The notes beneath the pieces were generated by a model, which searched no databases, was not told where the DNA came from, and worked only from the letters and a program-made list of their open reading frames with translations. Positions 28,278 through 37,324 of a DNA stretch of 64,000 nucleotides are shown here, piece by piece (position 1 is the stretch's first letter; each line of letters starts with the position of its first letter). The stretch comes from Rhodobacter sp. 24-YEA-8. GTDB taxonomy: Bacteria; Pseudomonadota; Alphaproteobacteria; Rhodobacterales; Rhodobacteraceae. The DNA lies in NCBI RefSeq assembly GCF_900105075.1, contig NZ_FNSK01000001.1, forward strand, positions 3,073,001 to 3,137,000, given 5' to 3'. A program made the position numbers and the translations under genes.

Positions 28278-29411
28278 TCACAGAAGGCTGCGCGCAATCA
28301 CCACGCGCTGCACATCCGAGGCGCCCTCATAGATCCGGAGCGCGCGGATATCGCGGTAAAGCTCCTCGACCTTCATGCCGCTGCGCACCCCGTCACCGCC
28401 ATGCAGCTGCAGCGCCGCGTCAATCACCTCCTGGGCGGCCTCGGTCGCGTAAAGTTTCGCCATAGCAGCCTCGCGGCTGACCCGGGCGGCGCCCTGATCC
28501 TTGGTCCAGGCGGCCCGGTAGACCAGCAAAGCCGCCGCATCGATCTTGAGCGCCATATCGGCCAGATGCCCCTGCACCAGCTGCAGGGAAGACAGCGGTT
28601 CACCCTGGATCCGGCGGCTCTGCGTGCGGCTCAGCGCCTCATCCAGCGCGCGCCGTGCCATGCCCAAAGCCGCCGCCCCCACGGTCGAACGGAACACATC
28701 CAGCACCGACATGGCCTGTTTGAACCCGGCCCCCGCCGTGCCGATCAGCGCAGAATCGGGCAGGAATACCTGATCCAGTTTCAGCCGCGCCAGAGGATGC
28801 GGTGCCATCACCGAGATTCGTTCCGCGATTTCCAGCCCCGCCACATCGGCCGGCATCAGAAAGGCCGAAAGCCCGCGTGCGCCCGGCGCCTCGCCGCTGC
28901 GGGCAAAGATCACATAAAGATCCGCGATGCCCCCGTTCGAGATATAGGTCTTCTCACCAGAAAGCCGCCAGCCGCCCCCGACCTTTTCGGCCATGGTGGT
29001 GCTGTTGGCCACATCCGACCCCGATCCCGGCTCGGTCAGCGCAAAGGCTGAAATCGCCCGACCTTCCCGCGTCTTTTTCAGCCAGAGCCGCTGCTCGGGC
29101 GTGCCGAACAGCGAGACCGCTCCCATGCCAAGTCCCTGCATGGCAAAGGCAAAATCCGCCAGCGCATCATGGCGCGAAAGCGTCTCGCGGATCAGACACA
29201 GGCTCCTGACATCAAGCGTCTCGCCCGCATCGGCGCCTGAATGCCGCAGAAAACCCGCCGCCCCCAGATCCCGCACCAGGCCTTTGCAGGCGGTATCGAC
29301 ATCACTGTGATCCACCGGCAGATGCCCGGCGGCCCATTCCTCCAGCGCCGCTGACAACTCACGGTGACGCGTCTCAAAGAAGGGCCAATCCAGAAAACTG
29401 CGGTCGCTCAT
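28278..29411 (-). CDS. Acyl-CoA dehydrogenase
   Basis: A 377-residue FAD enzyme of the acyl-CoA dehydrogenase family. [18 protein letters not shown] and [10 protein letters not shown] are the substrate/FAD motifs, and [12 protein letters not shown] plus [10 protein letters not shown] are the C-terminal FAD region and catalytic-Glu loop. In the Azoarcus-type 2-aminobenzoate route a dehydrogenase acts on the ring-reduced CoA ester, which fits this gene's place. The start ATG 29411 touches the end of a dispersed repeat (29411-29462), whose own ATG gives only Met-Lys-stop. Confidence 0.9.
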   Translation of the reverse strand: MSDRSFLDWPFFETRHRELSAALEEWAAGHLPVDHSDVDTACKGLVRDLGAAGFLRHSGADAGETLDVRSLCLIRETLSRHDALADFAFAMQGLGMGAVSLFGTPEQRLWLKKTREGRAISAFALTEPGSGSDVANSTTMAEKVGGGWRLSGEKTYISNGGIADLYVIFARSGEAPGARGLSAFLMPADVAGLEIAERISVMAPHPLARLKLDQVFLPDSALIGTAGAGFKQAMSVLDVFRSTVGAAALGMARRALDEALSRTQSRRIQGEPLSSLQLVQGHLADMALKIDAAALLVYRAAWTKDQGAARVSREAAMAKLYATEAAQEVIDAALQLHGGDGVRSGMKVEELYRDIRALRIYEGASDVQRVVIARSLL

Positions 29412-29462
29412 TTCATCTGTCCAAAAATATCCTGCGGGGGTCCGGGGGTGCAAAACCCCCGG
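29411..29462 (-). repeat. 52-bp dispersed intergenic repeat, copy A
   Basis: Read on the minus strand, this 52-bp element begins with a 7-bp hairpin (CCGGGGG / CCCCCGG), continues with ACCCCCGCAGGATATTTTT and ends in GGACAGATGAAA. The plus-strand copy at 45655-45706 matches at 46 of 52 positions. It fills most of the gap between the enoyl-CoA hydratase and acyl-CoA dehydrogenase genes. It resembles the hairpin plus ATATTT elements I know as common between Rhodobacterales genes. Confidence 0.75.
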
Positions 29463-29484
29463 TCATCGGCCAGAATCCCAAAGC

Positions 29485-30312
29485 TCAGTCGCCCTGGAAT
29501 ACGGGTTTTTCTTTCGCGACAAAGGCGTGATAGGCACGTTCAAAGTCCCGGGTCTGCATGCAGATCGCCTGGGCCTGGGCCTCGGCCTCGATCGCCTGTT
29601 CCAGCCCCATATTCCATTCCTGGTTCAGCTGGGTCTTGGTGATGCCATGCGCAAAGACCGGCCCTGACGCGATCCGTGTGGCGAGTTTCAGTGCCTCCGC
29701 CTCCAGCGCCTCCGCCGGATGGACCCCGTTCCAGAACCCCCAGGCCGCACCTTCCTCAGCCGACATCACCCGTCCGGTATATAAAAGCTCAGCCGCGCGG
29801 CCCTGACCGATGATCCGGGGCAGCATGGCGCAGGCGCCCATATCGCAGCCAGCGAGGCCTACCCGGGTGAACAGAAACGCGCATTTCGCCTCGGGCGTCG
29901 CCAGCCGCAGATCCGAGGCCATGGCGATGATTGCGCCAGCGCCGACACAGATCCCGTCCACCGCCGAAATGATCGGCTTGCCGCAGCCGATCATCGCCTT
30001 GACCAGATCCCCGGTCATGCGGGTAAAGGCCAGAAGATCCTTCATATCCATGCCGACCAGCGGGCCGATAATGTCATGCACATCGCCGCCCGAACAGAAA
30101 TTGCCGCCATTCGGGGCAAAGACCACCACATCCACATCTGTCGCATAGACCAGCGCCCGAAATGTGTCGCGCAGCTCGGCATAGCTCTCGAAGGTCAGCG
30201 GGTTCTTGCGGTCCGGCCGGTTCAGCCGCAGCGTCGCGATCCGGTCCTTCACCTCCCAGAGGAAATGTTCCGGTTTCAGCCCGGCCAGTTCGGTCCTCGT
30301 GAGATTGCTCAT
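29485..30312 (-). CDS. Enoyl-CoA hydratase/isomerase family protein
   Basis: A 275-residue crotonase-fold protein. [15 protein letters not shown], the oxyanion-hole segment [14 protein letters not shown] and [16 protein letters not shown] are clear, and the position equivalent to the hydratase catalytic Glu region reads [10 protein letters not shown]. The second catalytic Glu of classical hydratases is not evident there, so it may be an isomerase, hydrolase or ring-opening enzyme rather than a simple hydratase. It overlaps the upstream marR by ATGA within the 2-aminobenzoate operon. Confidence 0.87.
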   Translation of the reverse strand: MSNLTRTELAGLKPEHFLWEVKDRIATLRLNRPDRKNPLTFESYAELRDTFRALVYATDVDVVVFAPNGGNFCSGGDVHDIIGPLVGMDMKDLLAFTRMTGDLVKAMIGCGKPIISAVDGICVGAGAIIAMASDLRLATPEAKCAFLFTRVGLAGCDMGACAMLPRIIGQGRAAELLYTGRVMSAEEGAAWGFWNGVHPAEALEAEALKLATRIASGPVFAHGITKTQLNQEWNMGLEQAIEAEAQAQAICMQTRDFERAYHAFVAKEKPVFQGD

Positions 30313-30740
30313 TTCTTCATCGCCTTCTTCAGAATTTCCGTCAGAACATCGACATCCGCATCGTCGAGCCCGGCAAAGATCTTCGCCACCTCTGCCTCAT
30401 GCCCCGAGGCGAGGGCTTCGAACTGGCTCAGCCCTTCGGGCGTCAACCCGACATAGACCGTGCGGCGGTCGGTCTCGGACGGGCGGCGCGCGACCAGCCC
30501 GTCTTTCTCCAGCCGGTCCACCACGGTCGTTGCGTTGCCGTTCGAGACCAGCAAAAGCCGGCTCAGCTCGCTCATGGTGCAGCCTTCGCGCCGCCGGTAA
30601 AGCGCCGCCAGCACGTCAAAGCGCGGCAATGTCGTGTCATGCGTCAGCCGCAGGAATTCGCGCAGACCGGCTTCAGAACTGCGCGTCACTGCCAGCATCC
30701 GGATCCAGAGTTTCAGCCTGCGTTTGGAACCCTCACTCAC
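30309..30740 (-). CDS. MarR-family regulator of the 2-aminobenzoate operon
   Basis: A 143-residue MarR protein. The winged helix is [44 protein letters not shown], with the Asp-Arg-Arg of the wing. Flanking helices form the dimer. It overlaps both neighbours by ATGA (SDR upstream, enoyl-CoA hydratase downstream), so it is embedded in the operon and probably autoregulatory. The inverted repeat at 33809-33835 in front of the operon is a candidate operator. Its ligand is probably a CoA thioester or anthranilate (inference from related regulators). Confidence 0.88.
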   Translation of the reverse strand: MSEGSKRRLKLWIRMLAVTRSSEAGLREFLRLTHDTTLPRFDVLAALYRRREGCTMSELSRLLLVSNGNATTVVDRLEKDGLVARRPSETDRRTVYVGLTPEGLSQFEALASGHEAEVAKIFAGLDDADVDVLTEILKKAMKK

Positions 30741-31477
30741 ACCTCGCCTCCTGCAATGGCCAATGCCTGACCATTGATGCCCTCACTGCCCACACCGCAC
30801 AACCACAGCGCGGCAGAGGTCACTTCGGCGGGCTGGATCAGGCGCAGTTGCGGATTGGTGGCGGCAAGTGTCCTGCGCGCATCATCCGCATTCATCCCGG
30901 TCTTTCCGACGATATTTGCGACCGAACGGTCGGTCATCTCGGTATCAAGAAAGCCCGGGCAAAGCGCATTCACCGTGACCGGTTTCTTCGCGACTTCCAG
31001 CGCCAGGCTTTTGACCATGCCGACCACGCCATGTTTCGCCGCCGCATAGGGTGCGACATAGGCATAGCCTTTCAGCCCGGCGGTCGAGGCGACCGCAATC
31101 AGCCGCCCCCAGCCGTCAAACTGCGACAGCGCCTCGCGGAAGGTCAGGAAAACCCCGGTGAGATTGACCGCAAGCATCGCGTTCCAGTCCGCCAGCGAGG
31201 TCTTCGCCAGAGGCGCCGAGGCTGCGGCCCCGGCATTGGCGATCACAATGTCGCAGCGCCCGGCCTCGGTGAACAGGCGTTTCACATCCGCCTCATCCGT
31301 CACATCGGCCTGCAGGGCCTGCGCGCCAATCGGCCCGGCCACCGCCTGCAAAGGTGCGAGACGGCGCCCGCAGATCACCACTTCGGCGCCCCGGGCGGCA
31401 AAGCCCCGGGCGAGATCGGCCCCGACGCCGGTGCCTCCGCCGGTGATCAATACGCGCTTGCCTGCAAGATCCGTCAT
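30737..31477 (-). CDS. Short-chain dehydrogenase/reductase
   Basis: A 246-residue classical SDR. The NAD(P) loop is ITGGGTGVGADLARG, the structural NAG is IVIANAGA, the catalytic Ser is in AVASTAGLKG, Tyr-x-x-x-Lys is YAAAKHGVV, and the C-terminal PG motif is CPGFLDTEMTD. It probably reduces or oxidises a hydroxy/oxo group of a ring-reduced or ring-opened CoA ester in the pathway. ATG 31477 overlaps the monooxygenase/reductase stop by ATGA. A longer frame to 31552 is inside that gene and rejected. Confidence 0.88.
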   Translation of the reverse strand: MTDLAGKRVLITGGGTGVGADLARGFAARGAEVVICGRRLAPLQAVAGPIGAQALQADVTDEADVKRLFTEAGRCDIVIANAGAAASAPLAKTSLADWNAMLAVNLTGVFLTFREALSQFDGWGRLIAVASTAGLKGYAYVAPYAAAKHGVVGMVKSLALEVAKKPVTVNALCPGFLDTEMTDRSVANIVGKTGMNADDARRTLAATNPQLRLIQPAEVTSAALWLCGVGSEGINGQALAIAGGEV

Positions 31478-33759
31478 GCCCTTATCGCCTCTTGCTGGCG
31501 CTGATGCAGCCGGGTCAGAGTCACCTGGCCATGGCGGTATGGGGCAGGCCATTCGGCATGGGTCTCGCCCTGGTCAATCGCGGCATGCAGCGTCCAGTTG
31601 GCATCGGCCAGATGCATCCGTCCGATCATCACCAGATCGGCGCGGCCTGCCATCAGGATGCCATTTGCCTGATCCCAGTCGGTGATATTGCCGACCGCCA
31701 TGGTCGAAAGCCCCGCCTCGTTGCGGATGCGGTCGGAAAACGGCGTCTGGAACATGCGGCCATAGATCGGTCGTTCGGCCGGGTCGGTCTGCCCGGATGA
31801 GACGTCGATGATATCGGCGCCCGCCGCGCTGAACTGGCGCGCGATCTCCACCGCCTCTTCCGGCGTCACGCCGCCTTCGATCCAGTCATGAGCCGAGATC
31901 CGCACCGACATCGGCTTTTCCTCGGGCCAGACCGCCCGCATGGCGCGGAAGACTTCCAGAGGATAGCGCAGGCGGTTTTCCAGGCTGCCGCCATATTCGT
32001 CGCTCCGCCGGTTGGTGACCGGGCTGATGAAGGAAGCCAGCAGATAGCCATGCGCCGCATGCATCTCGATCATATCGGCGCCGGCGCGCTGGGCCATTTC
32101 GGCGCCCGCGACGAATTCGGCTTTCACCGCGGCCAGATCGGCCTTGTCCATCTCTTTCGGCACCGCAAGGTCGGGCTTGTAAGCGATGGGCGAGGCCGAG
32201 ATCACCGGCCAGTTGCCGGTCTTGAGCGGCGCGTCGATACCACCATCCCAGGGAACACAGGTCGAGGCCTTGCGCCCGGCATGGCCGATCTGGATGCAGA
32301 GCTTCGCCGTGGTCTCGGCATGAATGAAATCCGCGAGCCGCTTCCAGGCTGCCTCATGTTCCGGCGCGTAAAGCCCCGGGCAACCAGGAGTGATGCGACC
32401 AGTGGCCGAGACACAGGCCATCTCGGTATAGATCAGCGCGGCACCGCCCTTGGCGCGTTCCGCGTAATGGATCAGGTGCCAGTCGGTCGGGCAGCCATCA
32501 ACCGCCTTATATTGCGCCATCGGCGACATCACGATGCGGTTCTTCAGCTGCATGTCCCGCAGCTTATAGGGCGCGAACATCGGGCGGCTGCCCTTCTGGC
32601 CGCCTGCCTGTTCCTGGAACCAGTCTTCCGCGCTGGCAAGCCATTCGGGGTCGCGCAGCCGCAGGTTTTCATGGCTGATCCGCTGGCTGCGTGTCAGCAG
32701 CGAATAGGCGAACTGGGGCGAGGGCATATCGAGGTAACGCTCGACCTGTTCGAACCATTCAAGGCTGTTGCGCGCCGCCGATTGCAGGCGCAGCACCTCG
32801 ACCCGGCGCTCTTCCTGATAGCGTTCAAACGCGGCCTGCATATCCGGCTCGGAATGCAGATATTCGGCCAGCGCAATCGCGGAATCAAAGGCCAGGCGCG
32901 TGCCCGAGCCGATCGAGAAATGCCCGGTTGCCGCCGCATCGCCCATCAGCACGACATTCTCATGATACCACTTGTCGCAGATCACGCGGGGGAATTGCGA
33001 CCAGACCGCCGAGCCGCGCAGATGCGCCGCGTTCGAGATCAGTTCGTGCCCGCCAAGATGCGCCTCAAAAATCTGGCGGCAGGTCTCGACGATTTCTTCT
33101 TTCGACATCGTGGCGAAACCGAATTTCTCCCATGTCTCGGGAAGGGTTTCGACGATGAAAGTCGCGGTGTTGTTGTCGAACTGGTAGACATGCGCCCAGA
33201 CCCAGCCGTGCTTTGTTTTCTCGAAGATAAAGGTAAAGGCGTCATCGAATTTCTGATGCGTGCCAAGCCAGATGAACTTGCATTTGCGCAGGTCGATATC
33301 GGGCTGGAAGACGTCCTTATATTCGTTGCGTACGATGCTGTTGATGCCGTCGCAGCCGACGACAAGATCGTAATCCCGGCGATACTCTTCGGCAGATTTG
33401 AAGATGGTCTCGAATTGCAGATTGACGCCCAGTTCGCGCGCACGGTTTTGCAGAAGGATCAGCATCGCCTTGCGCCCGATCCCGGCGAAACCATGCCCGC
33501 CGGAAACCGTGCGGACCCCGTCATGCACGACCGCAATATCATCCCAATAGGCGAAATCGGCGCGGATCGCCTCGGTCGAGACGGGATCGTTCTTCTGCAT
33601 CCGGCCAAGCGCGTCATCCGAGAGCACCACGCCCCAGCCGAATGTGTCATTGGCCTTGTTGCGTTCAAGCACCGTGACGTCATGGGACGGGTCGCGCAGC
33701 TTCATCGAAATGGCGAAATAAAGGCCCGCCGGACCCGCCCCGAGGCAAAGGATCTTCAT
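31474..33759 (-). CDS. Bifunctional 2-aminobenzoyl-CoA monooxygenase/reductase (salicylyl-CoA 5-hydroxylase-like fusion)
   Basis: A 761-residue fusion flavoprotein. Residues 1 to about 380 form a flavin monooxygenase with KILCLGAGPAGLYFA at the N-terminus and a GDAAATGHFSIGSGTRLA FAD segment. Residues about 394-761 form an Old Yellow Enzyme/NADH:flavin oxidoreductase domain beginning MFAPYKLRDMQLKNRIVMSP, with QIGHAGRKAST and HAAHGYLLASF. This architecture is that of 2-aminobenzoyl-CoA monooxygenase/reductase of aerobic anthranilate degradation in Azoarcus, which dearomatises the CoA ester to 2-amino-5-oxocyclohex-1-enecarbonyl-CoA. Salicylyl-CoA 5-hydroxylase lacks the second domain. It heads the ten-gene operon; the start is ATG 33759. 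Confidence 0.92.
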   Translation of the reverse strand: MKILCLGAGPAGLYFAISMKLRDPSHDVTVLERNKANDTFGWGVVLSDDALGRMQKNDPVSTEAIRADFAYWDDIAVVHDGVRTVSGGHGFAGIGRKAMLILLQNRARELGVNLQFETIFKSAEEYRRDYDLVVGCDGINSIVRNEYKDVFQPDIDLRKCKFIWLGTHQKFDDAFTFIFEKTKHGWVWAHVYQFDNNTATFIVETLPETWEKFGFATMSKEEIVETCRQIFEAHLGGHELISNAAHLRGSAVWSQFPRVICDKWYHENVVLMGDAAATGHFSIGSGTRLAFDSAIALAEYLHSEPDMQAAFERYQEERRVEVLRLQSAARNSLEWFEQVERYLDMPSPQFAYSLLTRSQRISHENLRLRDPEWLASAEDWFQEQAGGQKGSRPMFAPYKLRDMQLKNRIVMSPMAQYKAVDGCPTDWHLIHYAERAKGGAALIYTEMACVSATGRITPGCPGLYAPEHEAAWKRLADFIHAETTAKLCIQIGHAGRKASTCVPWDGGIDAPLKTGNWPVISASPIAYKPDLAVPKEMDKADLAAVKAEFVAGAEMAQRAGADMIEMHAAHGYLLASFISPVTNRRSDEYGGSLENRLRYPLEVFRAMRAVWPEEKPMSVRISAHDWIEGGVTPEEAVEIARQFSAAGADIIDVSSGQTDPAERPIYGRMFQTPFSDRIRNEAGLSTMAVGNITDWDQANGILMAGRADLVMIGRMHLADANWTLHAAIDQGETHAEWPAPYRHGQVTLTRLHQRQQEAIRA

Positions 33760-33808
33760 AGCCGGAACTCCCTGATTTGCGCCGATCCTTGCGGCTTTCA
33801 GAATAAAT

Positions 33809-33835
33809 TTCAAGTTTAAAATTTTTCGACTTGAA
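33809..33835. promoter_or_regulatory. Inverted repeat in divergent promoter, candidate MarR operator
   Basis: TTCAAGT (33809-33815) and ACTTGAA (33829-33835) form a perfect 7-bp inverted repeat with a 13-bp AT-rich centre. They lie in the 105-bp space between the divergent starts of the monooxygenase/reductase and the plus-strand enoyl-CoA hydratase. The position would let one protein control both directions. The operon-embedded MarR (30309-30740) is the first candidate; the second MarR (39466-39939) is another. Confidence 0.5.
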
Positions 33836-33864
33836 TATTCATCGTGAGAGGGCATTCTGCCATC

Positions 33865-34620
33865 ATGGAACATCTGATCGAGAGTGATGAGGGCGGCTGG
33901 ACAAAGCTGATCCTGAACCGGCCTGCGGCAAAAAACGCGCTGAATACGGGGCTTCTGGCGGATCTGGCGGCGGTGCTGAACCGGCTCGCAGGGGATCCCG
34001 GCTGCCGCGCGGTGCTGCTGCAAGGTGCCGAGGGAAACTTTGCCGCAGGCGCAGATATTGCAGAGATAGAGACGAAATCCAGCGCCGAGGCGGCGCTGGA
34101 TCCGCGCAAGACCCATTGGGCGGCGATCCGCGCCTTTCCCAAACCGCTGGTGGCGGCGGTCGAGGGTTTCGCGCTTGGCGGCGGGCTGGAACTGGCGCTG
34201 ATGGCAGATCTTTTGCTGGTCGGTGATACCGCGCGGCTCGGCCTGCCGGAAAGCAATCTCGGCATCATTCCCGGTGCGGGGGGCGGGCAGCGTCTTCTCG
34301 CCCGGGTCGGCCCGGCGCGGGCGGCGCGGCTGGTGCTGACCGGGGAAATCATCGACGCGGATACGGCTTTCGCCTGGGGGCTGGCCTCGCATCGCATGGG
34401 CGATGCCCTGGCCGAGGGTGCCACGCTGGCCACGCGTCTTGCGCTGCGCGCGCCGCTGGCACTGGCGGCGGCAAAGGCCGCGTTGGTCGAAGGCGCCGAG
34501 GCCCCGCTTGCGCTGACCGCAGAGCGGGCCGCATTCGAGACGCTTCTGGACAGCCAGGACAAGGCCGAGGGCATCCGCGCCTTCCGCGAAAAGCGTAAAC
34601 CCGTCTATCAGGGGAATTGA
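33865..34620 (+). CDS. Enoyl-CoA hydratase
   Basis: A 251-residue crotonase. LILNRPAAKNALNTGLL, the oxyanion-hole GNFAAGADIAEIE, and ALGGGLELALMADLLLVGD are present. PESNLGIIPGAGGGQRL carries the catalytic Glu (PE) and Gly-rich loop of true hydratases. It would hydrate a 2-enoyl-CoA made by the acyl-CoA dehydrogenase of the divergent operon. ATG 33865 fits the family; ATG 33844 adds seven unrelated residues. One base separates its stop from the 3-hydroxyacyl-CoA dehydrogenase start. Confidence 0.9.
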   Translation: MEHLIESDEGGWTKLILNRPAAKNALNTGLLADLAAVLNRLAGDPGCRAVLLQGAEGNFAAGADIAEIETKSSAEAALDPRKTHWAAIRAFPKPLVAAVEGFALGGGLELALMADLLLVGDTARLGLPESNLGIIPGAGGGQRLLARVGPARAARLVLTGEIIDADTAFAWGLASHRMGDALAEGATLATRLALRAPLALAAAKAALVEGAEAPLALTAERAAFETLLDSQDKAEGIRAFREKRKPVYQGN

Positions 34621-34621
34621 G

Positions 34622-35731
34622 ATGGCAACGGTTGCGGTGATTGGCCTTGGCACGATGGGGCTGGGGATTGCGCAGACCTATGCGGCGGCAGGGTTTGACG
34701 TGCTCGCCACCGATGCGCATGAGCTTGCCCGCGACAATGCGGTCGAACGCCTGACGGGCGCGCTCGCGCCCCGGGTCGAGGCCGGCAAGCTGACACCGGA
34801 GGCTCGCGATGCGCTGCTGTCGCGGTTCCAGGTTGTGCCGGATGCCGGGGCGATGGGGGCCGCAGACCTCGCCATCGAGGCGGTGGTCGAACGGCTTGAG
34901 GTCAAGACCGCGATCTTCACCGCGCTTGAGGCGGTTATGGCCCCGGACGCAGTGCTGGCGACGAATACCTCCTCGCTGTCGGTTGCTGCGATGGCCGAGG
35001 GGCTGCGCAACCCGGGGCGCCTTCTGGGCCTGCATTTCTTCAACCCTGCGCCGGTGATGAAACTGGTGGAGCTGGTCGCGCATGACGGATCTGCGCCAGA
35101 GGCGCTTGCCCGTGCCCGTAATCTGACCGAGGCTGCGGGCAAGACCGTGATCGCCTGCCCGGATCGCCCTGGTTTCATCGTCAACCGCTGCGCGCGGCCT
35201 TTCTATGGCGAGGCACTGGCGCTGCTGGAAGAGGGACGCAGCGCAAGCGAGATCGACGCCGCGATGCTGGCGGCGGGCTACCGGCTGGGGCCGTTCGGGC
35301 TGATCGATCTGGTCGGAGCCGATATCAACCTTGCCGCCACCGAAAGCCTGGCGCGCGCGATGGCAAACAACCCGCGCTACCACGTCTTTGACGCGCTGAA
35401 AGCCCAGGTCGCGAGCGGCAATCTGGGGCGCAAGACCGGCAAGGGTTTTCTCTTCCCTGACCGCCCCGAAACGCCGCCCGCCGATGCTGCAGCGATCGCG
35501 CTCAGGATCGAGGCCACGCTGGTGAATGAAGCCGCCTGGCTCCTCGCGGAAGGTGGCACGACCCGGGACGGTATCGATACGGCGCTGAAGCTCGGGCTGA
35601 ATTTCCCGCGCGGCCCGTTTGCGATGCTGGAGGCCCATGGCCCGGCGCGCATTCGCGCGGTGCTTGCCGGGCTGGAATACGCCGCACCGCCCGCGCTGAA
35701 AAGGCGCTATCTGCCTGCGCCGGGTCTGTAA
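34622..35731 (+). CDS. 3-Hydroxyacyl-CoA dehydrogenase
   Basis: A 369-residue NAD-dependent dehydrogenase (PaaH/HbdA-like). The Rossmann loop is VIGLGTMGLGIAQTYA, followed by TNTSSLSV, the catalytic His region LHFFNPAPVMKLVEL, DRPGFIVNR and YRLGPFGLIDLVG. It is about 80 residues longer than 3-hydroxybutyryl-CoA dehydrogenase because the C-terminal domain is partly duplicated. It would oxidise the product of the adjacent hydratase before thiolysis. A bidirectional terminator follows. Confidence 0.92.
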   Translation: MATVAVIGLGTMGLGIAQTYAAAGFDVLATDAHELARDNAVERLTGALAPRVEAGKLTPEARDALLSRFQVVPDAGAMGAADLAIEAVVERLEVKTAIFTALEAVMAPDAVLATNTSSLSVAAMAEGLRNPGRLLGLHFFNPAPVMKLVELVAHDGSAPEALARARNLTEAAGKTVIACPDRPGFIVNRCARPFYGEALALLEEGRSASEIDAAMLAAGYRLGPFGLIDLVGADINLAATESLARAMANNPRYHVFDALKAQVASGNLGRKTGKGFLFPDRPETPPADAAAIALRIEATLVNEAAWLLAEGGTTRDGIDTALKLGLNFPRGPFAMLEAHGPARIRAVLAGLEYAAPPALKRRYLPAPGL

Positions 35732-35754
35732 GTCGGGGTACATGCGAACAAAAG

Positions 35755-35779
35755 GGCCGGGAGATCAACCCGGCCATTT
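35755..35779. terminator. Bidirectional intrinsic terminator
   Basis: A 7-bp GC stem (35755-35761 with 35769-35775) lies between the convergent 3-hydroxyacyl-CoA dehydrogenase and iorB genes. ATTTG follows on the plus strand and TTTTGTT (from 35753 downward) on the minus strand, so it can serve both transcripts. Confidence 0.7.
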
Positions 35780-35782
35780 GCG

Positions 35783-37324
35783 TTACAGAAAGCTCTGGAT
35801 CGTCTGGATCGCGCCGTCGAGATCCTTGCCTTCCTCATCCTTCAGTGCGGCCTCGCGCAGGCGCCGCGCCCAGTCGGCGGCATCCTCGCGATCCGCCACC
35901 AGATCAATCGCCGCCAGCACACGGTCGAATTTCGACAGGCCCCGCGCATGGGTGTCGGAATAGCCCTTGATCAGACGGCGGCAGCGGATCAGCTCGACTG
36001 CGAGCGGATAGTTGCGGTCGACCTCGGCCATCGCGCGGGTCAACCAGGCTTCGAGATGCGCCACTTCCTGTGCGTGGCGGAGCGTGCGGCGGCGCCAGAA
36101 TTTCATCCCGCCCAGCACATAAAGCATCGCATAGCCGCGAAAGCTGTCGGTGCGGATGCGTCGCCCATGACCAAACCAGCGATTGAGCCGCGCCATGGAT
36201 TTCGGACTGGCCTCGACCTTCGCCCCCCATTTGCGGGGTAACATGCCGGCGATTTCCTCGGCGCGGGGATGCATGAATTCGGTCAGCTGCATCAATTGCT
36301 GATCTTTCGCGCCCATCTCGCCCCGGATCCGCTGAAAACGGCTGCTGCGGGTTTTCAGATCGGCGACCCGGATCACATCATCATAACACATTGCATTGGC
36401 GACATATTTCGCCGCCTGGACCGATAGATCCCAGGGGGCATGGTCCCGCGCCAGCACCGTCGCCAGCCGATCGAGATAGTCGGCGCCATAGGCGATGTCC
36501 TGAAACCCGACCACCTTGCGCAGCCCGTGTTCCGCCATTTCAGCGACCGGAGCGGGCATTGCGCTGACCCGGGTCATCAGTTTTTCCCAGGCCGCCATCA
36601 GCTTTGCCGGGCCGCGCACGGGGGTATCCGGGCTGACGGGCGCGGGTTCGTTCTTGCCGATATCACCCTGCAGCGCGGCGTCATAACCTGCGCCAAAGGC
36701 ACGAATACTGGCCTCGATCCCCTTGCCGCCGGACTGGCGGATCGCCTCTTCAAAAGCCTCGCGCGGGAAAGGGAGTGCGCCCGAGGCTGCCAGTGCCCCG
36801 AACAGGGTCGAGGAAATGACCGAGCCGTTTTTTACCGCCACCGCCTCATAATCGGCGGCTAGCAGGCGTTTCGCGGTCTGGGTTGCCGCTTCGCGCACGG
36901 CCTCAGGGTCGGCGACACCGTCGCCCGGCACCATCTTTTCGGACACCGCCAGATTGCGATGGGTCGAGGCGATCAGCGTGGTGCGGTCCGGCGTGACAAA
37001 GCCGCGAATGATGGCACGCCCGGCCTCCATCCATTCGGCAGCGATCATCACATCGACATCACCCGCCGCTGGCATCAGCGAGAAAACCGGCTGGCCGCCC
37101 TCCATCGGGGCCATTTCGACATAGTAGATCGTGGCGCCGGTACGCTGCGACACGCCCGCGACCGAGGTCGCCTGGGCCGCAAAGCCCTGCGCGCGGGCGA
37201 CATCCTCGATCCAGCCGGTGAGCACGCCGCCACCCTGGCCACCGACGGCATAGATCGCGACTTTGATGATGGATGTCAGCTTTTCATCGGGCTGGCGTGG
37301 GGGGATGACCTCGTGCAGGCTCAT
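35783..37324 (-). CDS. Indolepyruvate-type 2-oxoacid:ferredoxin oxidoreductase, beta/gamma part (IorB-like)
   Basis: A 513-residue IorB-type subunit. Residues about 20-210 form the POR gamma domain (IYAVGGQGGGVLTGWIEDVA, SVAGVSQRTGATIYYVE). The rest is the additional C-terminal region (about 300-513, with MCYDDVIRVADLKTRSSRFQ) typical of proteobacterial and haloarchaeal fused IorAB proteins. With IorA it would convert a 2-oxoacid plus CoA to acyl-CoA and CO2, reducing ferredoxin. Start ATG 37324 overlaps the iorA stop by ATGA. The annotated substrate indolepyruvate is only family default; isatinate is proposed here (see findings). Confidence 0.87.
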   Translation of the reverse strand: MSLHEVIPPRQPDEKLTSIIKVAIYAVGGQGGGVLTGWIEDVARAQGFAAQATSVAGVSQRTGATIYYVEMAPMEGGQPVFSLMPAAGDVDVMIAAEWMEAGRAIIRGFVTPDRTTLIASTHRNLAVSEKMVPGDGVADPEAVREAATQTAKRLLAADYEAVAVKNGSVISSTLFGALAASGALPFPREAFEEAIRQSGGKGIEASIRAFGAGYDAALQGDIGKNEPAPVSPDTPVRGPAKLMAAWEKLMTRVSAMPAPVAEMAEHGLRKVVGFQDIAYGADYLDRLATVLARDHAPWDLSVQAAKYVANAMCYDDVIRVADLKTRSSRFQRIRGEMGAKDQQLMQLTEFMHPRAEEIAGMLPRKWGAKVEASPKSMARLNRWFGHGRRIRTDSFRGYAMLYVLGGMKFWRRRTLRHAQEVAHLEAWLTRAMAEVDRNYPLAVELIRCRRLIKGYSDTHARGLSKFDRVLAAIDLVADREDAADWARRLREAALKDEEGKDLDGAIQTIQSFL

